A stretch of 64,000 bases of DNA from Symsagittifera roscoffensis (lineage: Eukaryota; Xenacoelomorpha; Acoela; Convolutidae), in the NCBI RefSeq assembly GCF_963678635.1, contig NC_087066.1, positions 40,633,223-40,697,222 on the forward strand. The letters run 5' to 3'. The notes beneath the pieces were generated by a model. That model was not told the origin of the DNA. It searched no databases and saw only the letters and a list, made by a program, of their open reading frames with translations. A program made the position numbers and the translations under genes. Shown here one piece after another: positions 54,401 to 64,000 of this stretch; the first letter of the stretch is position 1; each line of letters starts with the position of its first letter.

Positions 54401-55399
54401 TACTTAGCATCGTTTTCTGTACCCGGTGTGATGAGAGAACTAGGCAAACGCTTCAAAGTAAAATCGACAAAACAATACGCAAAATTGACAAATTGTTCTA
54501 ATAGCGTTAAAAAAACGGAAACAAAAAATTTTCAAAAAAACATCTAAATGAAACCAATTTACATAAAAAATCATACAAGCAACTTTTTTTGCCTAGAAAG
54601 CGTTCAGTGAAGACTTAAAGATAGTTTTTATTTGAGTAAAATCAAGTTTTTTAAATTGAACTCTTTCTATAATGAACGTCACCGGATCCTCTACTCGCTC
54701 GAAATTAGATTACCATTCAAGTATTTAAAACCGCTGTGTCTGAACACTCGACCAAATTTTTGATACTTTATCAATGTCGTTCAAATCAAGGCTGAACAAA
54801 CTTTAATATGAAATTCCGAAGATTATTTGCGCTACCTGAGTTTGTTTGCAAAACAAAAAAAAGAGAAAAAAGAGAAAAATTAAAACACACAAAATAAAAC
54901 AAATACAAAATTACTCCCCATAGTCGGAAGAAAAAGAAAGTTTACGGGTACTCTTTTCCTTTGAATTATGGGTTTGTGAGTTGGAATAGTTAACGCTCGA
55001 TGTACTTTGTGCTATGAACGCGTGAGCCGAGAATTAATCCAGCTCAGAAATTGTTTCAAAATGAGTTGACTTACTATGTTTTTTTTTCAAATTCATCGTT
55101 TTTCAACAAACAAAAAAGTTTTTAAGGACGCTAAAATGGTTTCGAAACATTCAAGGTTTTGGTTTATTATGAGCAGTCTAATTTGAGCAAGAAAAAGAAC
55201 AAAATTTTGATTTTTGTTCGAGTTTTTTATTATATATTTTTTGTTTTTCTTGTCATAAGCTCAACTTGCCTGTTTTAATGAGATTGTCGATTAAAACGCA
55301 TTTCTACGCTTACATCAGTTTTTTTTATAACGCTCGAAAAACGGCAGTAATTTGAAAAAAAAAACTATGTATTTTTTAAAAAATATGTCGGAACACTCA

Positions 55400-55433
55400 G
55401 TGCTATTTGCACAGCAACCAGTGCAAATAGCAC
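55400..55433. repeat. Perfect 13-bp hairpin in a dispersed repeat
   Basis: GTGCTATTTGCAC and GTGCAAATAGCAC flank an 8-base loop. The first arm is a variant of the GTGC...GCAC motif found in the related repeats at 43,420 and 52,246, which lack the second arm. Confidence 0.8.
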
Positions 55434-57346
55434 TTATTTTTTATGGGTTACAATTGGTTCAAAAATTGATGACAAAAAGTTTCTTTTTTTTTCGCGAATA
55501 CTTTACTCTGAGCAGCTTATAAAAAAACTCTGAGCAGCTTATAATATCTAGTTTTGACGCCTAAATTTAACCCGGCTTAATAACCAGTCACAAAAAACCA
55601 GCAGAATTTTTATCGAGTAAAAGTTTGATTCAGTAATCCACGCTTAGCTTGATAATTGCAAGCTAAATCGCACTCAGTTATTCAAATTTCAAACAATTTT
55701 TAACTGTTTTGACATTTTGTTACTTTGAAGTCTTTTTTTTAAATCAAATTGTTCCAGTTTACGAATCAAAACATGTTTAATTGAACTAAATTATCCAAAT
55801 CCTGCGTACACAAACGCAATTTTTTCAACTTTGATTTTAACTTCTTCTCTACAAAAACTACTTCGAACACATTAAATGGCAGTCGAAACACTCAGATTTG
55901 CCGTCAATTAATTAGTTCTGATATATTTTAACTTTTAAGAGGGAAAAAATTCACCAAAAAATGTCAAAATTTGTTATGAGGGACTAGGAGTGCTGAGTTA
56001 ATACTATAAGACTAGGGTTTTTAATATCCTCAAGTTTCAATGGAAATTTGAATTATACAACCAATTTCTTCGTTGAGATAAATTTAAAGTACCTCAATAA
56101 CATAGTGACAGCTCGACTTTATGTGAAAAAGTTTATCTTGCACACTCTTTACATTATTTGGACCAATTTTGTTGTTACACCATTAAATGAAAACTCAAAA
56201 GCTCACGCTCATTGAATATTCAAAATGAACTAATTTTTTTCAGAAAAAAAGTTACAAAACAATGTTATTTAAAATATTGAAAAATCACTCTGAGCACAAA
56301 CTTTCTGCCATTTTCTTCAAAACTTGGAGGAAATTAATCCACATCGAACGTATAGATTTCGTAATTTCAATACAGTTCAGAAGAAAAGGAAGGAAATCCT
56401 CATTTGTACATTATTTTATTCAGGCCAATTAGTTGTAAAAAAAAATTGAATTTGTTTGAAAATTTTTCCTCATTTCTGATGAGCAACCTTCACTATTGAG
56501 TCTGTTAACTGCTTGTGTTCAGCGAAGTCTCGAAAGCTGTGACTGTTATTAACCATTTTCAAACTGTCTGGCAATCATAAAATAGAAAAAATCCTTCACA
56601 CAAAAAATAACATTCAACACCTCTTTTCTCCTTGAACCAAAAAAACTACTATCTCAGCTGCTTTTAAATGCTAATTGATAATATCTGTGGTTAGTCATGA
56701 AATGAATGGTTGAAAAAATGAGCTTGATTCAGTTTGGATTAACTTAGGGGTCGAATAATTCAAGCATGTCATTATTTCAACCCTCTTGACTTCGCAAAAA
56801 TACCACAAAAATTAATTTGATTTTATACTCCAGTTAATTAAACTCGCAAAAAAACCGCGAAAGTTTAATTTAATTTTATACTCAAGATAATTGAATTCGT
56901 AATTGAACTTATTGTTTGTAGTCCTTCAAAATTTTGAATAAAAACTCCATCAACATAAATATTTCTCACTTTCTCCTAAAGTCTGTGCCTTCTTTATAAA
57001 TCTAAAATTCATGATGGATCGGGCCCAAAATATATTAGCCTTGCAACGACATTTAGCGTAAACAATTACTGAAGTCAAGAGTACCTCTTTCGCGGTTTGC
57101 GATATATCTCTTGAGTGGGGCGACAACTGTCATGGCTCAACCGAAAAATTCAATGTCGAGACTGTCTTACCGTCGAAAACAAAGACGGGTCAATCTAAAC
57201 GTAAAGTCGAGTCCGCTAAACTATAAATCGAATCGGTGGAAACGCAAAACTGAGTCAGTCAAAACATAAGTTCCAGTCGACAGAAATGTAGCGTCGAGTC
57301 GTTCAGTCGCATAAATTGGAGCAATATGTGTATTTTTTGTTTGCAG

Positions 57347-57554
57347 ACAGATAGCGTCGGAGTTGATTTTGCGAGTGAGTGGGGAGGACGAAGGACAATG
57401 GGGGAGCAAAGGGGAGGGGGAGGGGGCTGGAGGAGGGGGAGGGGCGTCGTCAGAGTACAACAAACTGCTGAGACCCAACTTCGGAGGGGAACCGGTGGTG
57501 GTGTACACTTCAATCGTCATCGACGGAATTGGACCTGTCTCCCACGAAGACATG
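57347..57554 (+). CDS. Exon of a Cys-loop ligand-gated anion channel subunit
   Basis: A TTTTTTGTTTGCAG acceptor precedes 57,347 and a GTAAAT donor follows 57,554. The end of the exon encodes YNKLLRPNFGGEPVVVYTS, IVIDGIGPVSHEDM: the RPN/H-x-GG-x-PV-x-V strand and the ISxVSExxM segment that open the extracellular ligand-binding domain of Cys-loop receptors (GABA, glutamate or amine-gated chloride channels in nematodes). Between the usual helix (IASELILRV) and this strand is a non-standard insert of about 23 residues rich in Gly, Glu and Ser, encoded by nearly pure purine sequence. Later exons (Cys-loop, four membrane segments) are not in the window. The subtype cannot be decided. Confidence 0.78.
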
Positions 57555-58059
57555 GTAAATACTGCACTCTGAAAGGTGAACGATTTCTAGTTCTGAAAGT
57601 GGACTTTATTTTTAAGATTTACTAGCGGAATAAAAACTTTTACCTATTGATACAGTTTTCATGTTGGGTTCAAGTTGGGTTCATGTTATCAAAAAAGCGC
57701 CAATCATAAATTGTTCTAGAAATTCAATGAGCTTAAAGGGCTTATACTTTTTCTTTGAAGTTCGAGAACTGAGATTTTGGCAAGAAAGTCAGTGTTTTTT
57801 TATGCTTACTCGCGTTCATTACTCTTTTCCAATCTTCGATTGGCTATGTTTTGAAAAATTGATCATACGACAAATTTCATGTAAAAAATGTTGTGACACG
57901 TTTTATTGCAATCAAGAACATCAAAAGTCATTCTAAATAGGGTTCAGTAAATACAATTGCAAATCAGTTGAAAAGATGAACTGGAAAAGAGCCAGTATGA
58001 ACCTGAATTATTACGAAAGTGTTACGAAAAATTAACATCACATTTTAATGTGATTAAAA
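57555..58059. other. Intronic sequence after the channel exon
   Basis: The donor GTAAAT at 57,555 starts it. A 91-codon frame at 57,661-57,936 has no channel motif and no acceptor, and I regard it as chance. Confidence 0.5.
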
Positions 58060-59495
58060 CCAGTAGCGGATTTAGGCGGCCTTGAACGCCCCATGCCCTC
58101 TCACAGGGATTCGACTCACTGACGACCCAAAAGTTTACCCTTTGGTACTATTTTAAGACATCCAATTTTATATAGAGTACTATGTCGCAGGATAAGTAGG
58201 CACCTCGAGAAAAAATAGCAGGCGTGTATCATAGAAAAGCCCTCCTGGTCGCAATTCAGATTCCGGAAAAAAAATCGAAAAAGTGGTTTCGGTGTTAGTG
58301 GTCTGAATAGTGTTGATTTTCAGACTAAATTAATCAAAATTTGATTACAGGCTGCCTGCACTGGAATTTCGTGAATATAATCAATTATAATGGAGAACTT
58401 AGTCAAAATTGGTTTTATAAAAAGGGCATATTATTACACTTCTTGAAAATGATGTTGACTTTAAACCATTATATAATTTTTCAAAATTAAGTTTGGTTCA
58501 TTATCCAACTGTATCCATGATAATGGATTCTAATGGATCATAATCTAAATTAATTTGTTGCAAAAACAAATGCAACATTTCTTACGTTTTCTACTGTACT
58601 CACGGGCTATTCGGTTCTAAATCTACTAATACTTCTGTATAACTTTTTTTAAAAACAAATACAGCCGCCACAACCCCACATCACCGCATTTTTACCAATC
58701 CATTCAGCAAATCCCCCCAAAGAAAAAAATTCCATTCTTCCAAGGTTATCATCGCCATCAAAATTACCCCTTTCCAGGGAAACTCAATCATCCCCTCGCA
58801 ACACATAGAACCAACCTACCCCGCAAGCACACTTTTGCCCTGTTTTGCAAGAAACAGAAAGTGAGATAACAATTTTTCTATCCAAAACAAGTTTTCAAAG
58901 TTTTCAAAAATTGTTTTCAAAAGTTTTCAATTTAAAAGTTATTTAAAATGATCTACTTTCCATTACGGCAAATTGTTCACAAAATCAAAAATAAAAGAAC
59001 AGTTCTAAAAAACTGTTATAAGTCATTATAATTGATTGTAATTGATTCAAAAAGTATTTCATTTATATTATGAAGATTTGGTGAAACATTATGAAAAATT
59101 TCATTTATAATTGATTATGAACAAATATTTTGGAATTTAAAGGATAGTGCTAAAATGACAATATAATATATTATTATTTATAAAACACTGGTGCGGTTGA
59201 CCTTCAAAATCAAGTCTAAAAAGGGTTAAAATGTACTATTTAAAACAGTAAGAAGGTGTTTTGACGTACTACGATAAGTAGGCACCTCAAGGAAATAGCA
59301 AATATGGAATTATGAAAAGCCATACTGGTTCCAATACAGATTCCAGAAAATACCAGAAAATCCCATTCAGAACATTTTTGTTTCAGTGATCTGAATATTT
59401 TTGGTTTTCAAACCAAAATAGGCAAAGGTTAATTACCGGCTGTCTACCCTGGAGTTTTGTGAGAAACAATCAATTATGATGGAAAACATGGTTAA

Positions 59496-61843
59496 TGTAG
59501 AATTGGTGATTCTACTGTATTACATGCTATAGTAGCCTGAGCGTAGAACTGGTAATTCTAGCAAATTTTTGACTTAGCGTATTTTCTGCTTGGGTATCGT
59601 TACCTTGGTTTAAGTTTAGGTATTTCATTTCTCGTTATGAGGTCTAAATAGCTTAATCGGATGGCTGTTAGCTAAGGGTAAACAAAGTAGAAAGATTGAA
59701 AAGTGGACTTAAAGCTAAATAAAGTAGTAGAAATAAAATCGAAGAAAAATGCACTTTTACCCGGACATTTCCCCTAACTCTGGCTGGGATTAAGAAAATT
59801 GAAATTCTGGAAACCCCCCCCCCCCCAAGATTGGGAACCATTAGTCTGATCCTTTTGAAAATTGGTGGGTGACTAATAAAGATGATTTAAGCCGGGTATG
59901 CAAATTTCCAGACCCCTGGGACCCCTGGGGGGCGAGTGATAATGATTTCCGAAAAAGCAATTAGCACTTTTTGTAAACCGGTAACTAATGGTCAGAATGA
60001 CTTCATATTGCAATATGTTGTAGCCCTAGGCGAGAGAAGTTCACCAGCGGGATTTTGAACGCATCCGGTTATTACTTGCGGTTTTACGCCCTATGTAAAC
60101 AGAACCTATTTTCGTTATTTCTCGACCCCTGATTATGCTAGGAGGTTGAAACTTGGGGGGATGATAGGTTGGGAGAAGACCTATAAGGTATTAATGTTTG
60201 GACCCAATCCGGCGGCTACATCAGAAGCTATTAGCACTTGAAAATTGAATTAGACTATTAACACCTGATAGCGATAATTGACTTGTGATTTTAATGCACC
60301 AATGTGAAGGCGGGCTCAAACCAGTAGGGGGACCCCTTGTGACCCAATCCTCTCCGAAACTTCCTATGGGGTGAAAATAGCAATTTTAGGGAAAAAGTGT
60401 TAATTGACCCGAATTTTTCGAAAACATGGGAACGGATGGTCCGATATGAATGAAACTTTGTGGGAATGATCTCCCATCGAAAATAAGACGTTTGGACGCG
60501 TTTGATCTCATTTGATCTCGGATGACCCCTCAGAGGTCATTTGGCATTTGTGACCCCAAGACCCCGGAACCCCCTGAAAAGCGGTAAATTAGCATCGTAA
60601 GGACCCGTAAGGGATACCTACCCACCCGGGGAGGTTACGGGAGGCCCCTAAATCGAGAATTTTAGTTTTGACCTTTGTACCCGAGCGAAAGTGATTTTCT
60701 GTAATTAGCAAACATTGGGGTCAGCTTAACCCACTCCACTTGGACTTTCGATAAGAACGACAAACAAGTAAAAATACAGCCCCCGGACAAAAAGTGGGAA
60801 CATCTATGGGGGGAAATGGGAATTTCGGGATGAAGATTTTATGAACAGCCCTAGCATATTAAATGAATTCTTGTGGTGTTTTTTCGGATCAAAACGGACA
60901 CGGGGAAGGGAATTACCCAGCCCTTGGACTTAGGGGAATAAAACAAAAAATGACCAAAAATGGAAACTTTTTGAGTATCACGGGGGTTAAATTCCCGGTT
61001 GCGTGAGAACTACCCAATTCATAGGAAAGGGAAAAAATTAGGAAGAACTAAAATAAAATCATGCAAGGGGTCATTTGTCAAATACGATTGGGAGCTGATT
61101 TTGTAGTTGAACCCAATGTTTGCTCAGCATGTCCTGATTAACTAAGTGCCACCCCGATGTTTAATTAAAGCTGACCTAATGATGGTTGATTCAGCTGATA
61201 AGTCTTGAGTGGCAGCTAGTTACGTGAATGTTGGGACTGATAGGGAATGGCGTGGCTTTAACAAAAACGGAGCGAAAATAGAGATAAGAAGTGGAGGTTC
61301 GAGAGCGGACTTTGAAGAGAGAACGAGTTAACGAACGTAAGATTCAGTAGGTCCCAGTTGTGGTCGCTATCTGAACTCATCAGTTAATTGTTTCACAGCG
61401 AGTGAAGTAAGAACACAAGTCGAAGTGCCTTGTGGAATATTAGTTAGAGTAGAAGCTAGCAAAAGTCAGAGAGCTTAGTCGACGCATGTACTGACCGAAT
61501 ACGCAGAAGAAATTGTTAAGCGTGTACAGATCGCAAACCATTCTGTTGTATATTAATGAATTATGCTCTGGCCGAACTAGTAGGCCCTTTGTATTCGAAC
61601 TTATATATATTGAATTCAGTTGCAAAAAAGGAATTCGTTATTCGTTGTACGCGACTTCAAGCGAGATATAGCGAGCAAGAGCATCACTGACCAAGGGGGA
61701 GCAATAGAATACAGTAGAGGACAACTCACCACTGACATAACCCTTTCGGGATTGTCGTTAATACCGAGCCTTAGTGCCCCCTGCTTTAGCACGGTAAAAG
61801 GGATAGCTTCGCAAGACCGTGTGTGGAAATCCTAAAGACGACA
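59496..61843. mobile_element. Probable solo LTR, 2,348 bp
   Basis: It begins TGTAGAATTGG and ends AAGACGACA, with GTTAA on both sides (59,491-59,495 and 61,844-61,848). Its G+C content is well above the flanks, it has no coding capacity, and its two ends are not repeats of each other, so it is one LTR and not a whole element. The empty site is preserved in the next tandem copy at about 63,195-63,240. TATATATAT at 61,602-61,610 followed by about 230 bases fits a promoter and R-U5 on the plus strand. It differs from the LTR of the giant element. Confidence 0.75.
61602..61610 (+). promoter_or_regulatory. TATA box of the solo LTR
   Basis: TATATATAT is followed 15-20 bases later by CAGTTGC, and it lies about 235 bases before the LTR end. 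This is the usual distance for a U3 promoter in an LTR with a short R-U5. Confidence 0.4.
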
Positions 61844-64000
61844 GTTAACATGTTTTTATAACAAGGGATTATAACTACAATTCTTGTATTTGATAAGGAT
61901 TTTAAACCATTTAAAATTTTTTTTCATAATTTTTTGAAGTTTATTATTCAAATAAATCCCTAAAAGGGATTCCAGTGGATTATAACCTAAATGAAAATGT
62001 TGCAAAACAGTTGCTACATTTGATACAGTTTCTAATTTACTCTCGGGCTATTTGACTTCTACACCTACTAAGTATGTATATAAACTTCGTTTTGCAAATC
62101 TAACCCCCACAACACTTACAACACTATGTTAAAACATATCCCATCATCAACTCCCCCTACCCCTCCTTTATTTTTTCGTCTCTTCCATTGCCATCAAACT
62201 TACCCCTCCACGGAAATTTTAACCATTCCCCATTAACGCATAGATCCACCCTACCCTGCACACGCACTTTTGACCTTCCCACTAAATCACACTCAGATTG
62301 ATTGCGGTGTTTCACATTCATTCCGCAAAAATTTTCCCCACAATAAAAACAGGTAAAAAATGACACGTTTGCGCACTTAATAGAAGTTTTGTCATTTTTG
62401 ATAATATCACTAAGCTAGTACATTCGGGCGGGAAAGTGGGTCATATATGGAAGTATATGCAATTGGTGGAAAGTTAAGAAAGATCAAAAAACAATTTACA
62501 AATATAAGAAAAAAGTAACCAAAAAGAGAAAACTTACGATAGAAAGAAACAAAAAGTAAAATAAAACTTTTTATCCAAAGCAATTTTTTTCTTTTAAAAG
62601 CAACAAGTGTTTGGGAAAACTTTCAGTTTCAAAGTTTTTTCAATTGGTCATGTTTCTAATTTACGGCAAATTATCTGAAAACGACAAACAAAAAAACTAA
62701 ACCTGAAAAAGTTTTTCTAATGCAGTATAGTTGATTGTAACTGAGTCAAAAATGTCTCCGTTAAAATTATGAAAATTTGCTGTAGAAAAATGTGAAAAAT
62801 ATTTCATTTCTAATTGATTATAAGCAAAAATTTATCATTTTGAAGAATATTGCTAAAATGACAATTATCGTTTTCCTTGAAAACTCTGGTGTAAAAGACC
62901 TCTAAAATTAGTTCTGAACAGGGGTAAAAATATACTAATTAAAAGAGTAAAAAAGTACTATGGCATAAGATAGTTAGGCACCTCATGGAAAGATATTAAA
63001 CTTAGTATTATGGAAAGCCCTGCTGGTCGCAAACAATATTACAGAAACAAAATCTAAAAAAAAACGATTTTGGTGTTAGTGGTCTGATTGTTTTTGGCTA
63101 AAAAATCAAAATTCAGACTAAATTAGACAAAGTTTGGTCATTGATTACTGGCCGCCCATACTGGATTTGGTGAGAAATAGTCAATTATAATGGATAACAT
63201 AGCTAACAAGTTTTTTTTATAACAAGGGATTATAATTACACTTCTTGAATATGAAGTGGATTTGAAAGCCATTATAATTTTTTTCATATTTTTATTTAGT
63301 TTCTAGTTGAAGGGGTTATCATGTCTATAAAATTAATTTTTTAGATACAATCGCCACAAACCCTACAACACTACATTTAAACCGATTGCTTCATCAACAC
63401 TCCCCTCCTACTCCCCCAAACTTTACTCTCTTCCAAACTTACCATCGCCATCAAATTTACCCCTCCCCGGCGATTTTAATCATTCCCTCGCAACACATAG
63501 ATCCACCCTACCCCGCAGACACACACACACGCATTTGCGTTTTCCACTGACTCACAGTTAGACTGATTGCGGAGTTTCACAACGATTCCAAAAAAAAATT
63601 TCGAAGTTAAAGATAGTCAAAAAATGACACGTTTGTGCACTTTTTAAAAAAATTGACGAAAAGTTTAGGATTTTGATCAAATGGTGAAAAGTACGTAAGT
63701 TGGTCATAAATGAAAAGAGACGCAATTGGGGGAAGGCTAAAGAAACTTAAAAAACGTATCATAAAATTGTTCTACCTAAACCGAATTTCCTTTTAAAAAT
63801 TTCAACCGGTGTTTTGAAAGCTTCCAGTTTTAAATTTTTTATACAAATTTTCGGTTTACGGCAAGTTATTTGAAAATGGCAAATCAAAGACAAAATCTAA
63901 AACAACTGTAAAACAGCTTGTAATCGATTCAAAAAGCATTTCATATTAAATTATTGGTTATTGCTGAAAAATTAAGATAAAATTGTTTTTTTTTTTCAAA

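Larger units (their letters stand above)
48994..57346 (+). other. Large intron of the ion-channel gene
   Basis: The region is AT-rich, with repeat copies at 51,930-52,300 and 55,200-55,440 and no other convincing exon on the plus strand. A minus-strand frame at 51,222-51,461 is preceded by an ATTTTCAG acceptor and could be an exon of another gene, but no family is recognised. Intron status depends on the two exons being joined. Confidence 0.45.
58060..64000. repeat. Tandem family, period about 1.1-1.3 kb, three copies
   Basis: Three anchors recur in order: TAGGCACCTC (58,199, 59,280, 62,975), the segment ending TCAATTATAATGGA (58,380, 59,468, 63,181), and a C-rich block with CGCCATCAAA and CCCTCGCAACACATAG-like strings (58,660-58,860, 62,095-62,310, 63,355-63,560). 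The second copy is split by the solo LTR. The end of the window cuts the last copy. Confidence 0.8.

Noticed and set aside
57221-57553. Proline- and serine-rich minus-strand frames
   Set aside because: They are the complement of the purine-rich channel exon, which has splice sites and family motifs on the plus strand.
1-64000. tRNA, rRNA or CRISPR arrays
   Set aside because: I looked for cloverleaf box B strings, rRNA cores and regularly spaced short repeats and saw none; the CCCTCC array is irregular and lies in a retroelement leader.

Overview
The window looks like nuclear DNA of a nematode, most likely Caenorhabditis or a close relative. The background is very AT-rich, splice acceptors read TTTTCAG/TTTGCAG, donors read GTAAGT/GTAAAT, and there are two exons of a Cys-loop ligand-gated ion channel. 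There are no bacterial-type operons, rRNA, tRNA or CRISPR. A run of 200 Ns at 42,882-43,081 is an assembly gap.

Layout. (1) 1-18,601 is a nest of direct and inverted repeats. One family, called unit A here, carries decayed reading frames for a small helical protein and a zinc-finger-like protein. It lies in one orientation at 1-2,460, 2,498-3,395 (truncated) and 4,517-7,430, and in the opposite orientation inside two nearly identical 4,417-bp tandem units (8,450-12,866 and 12,867-17,283). Those units also carry tandem foldback hairpins and an older pseudogene. A 686-bp repeat in about 1.8 copies follows. (2) 19,306-41,820 is one giant Ty3/gypsy-type LTR retroelement of about 22.5 kb. It has TG-starting LTRs of 884 and 900 bp, a primer-binding site resembling the 3' end of tRNA-Asn, a 3.1-kb structured leader, gag with a CCHC knuckle, protease, reverse transcriptase, RNase H and DD35E integrase. 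Then come a macro-domain-like tail and nearly 7 kb of further coding sequence (33,324-40,146) that I cannot match to any retroelement protein. The copy is broken by stop codons and frameshifts. (3) 43,082-64,000 is AT-rich non-coding DNA with dispersed repeats. It contains the first two recognisable exons (48,914-48,993 and 57,347-57,554) of a ligand-gated ion channel split by an 8.35-kb intron, then a tandem repeat family interrupted by a 2,348-bp probable solo LTR (59,496-61,843) with a GTTAA target-site duplication.

The most unusual part is the giant retroelement. Its leader holds a twice-repeated RNA fold whose stem changes are compensatory, and an array of about twenty CCCTCC-type motifs in both orientations. 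Its gag contains an inserted piece of its own U5 plus primer-binding site. Its pol linker holds exact 13-base copies of the sequence next to the 3' LTR where plus-strand priming should occur. Downstream of pol a consensus splice acceptor precedes a second long coding block that begins with a coiled-coil protein ending in a GDSL/SGNH-like motif. The simplest reading is a retroelement with two polyproteins, the second made from a spliced RNA. The family assignments of the added domains are inferences from motifs read by eye.
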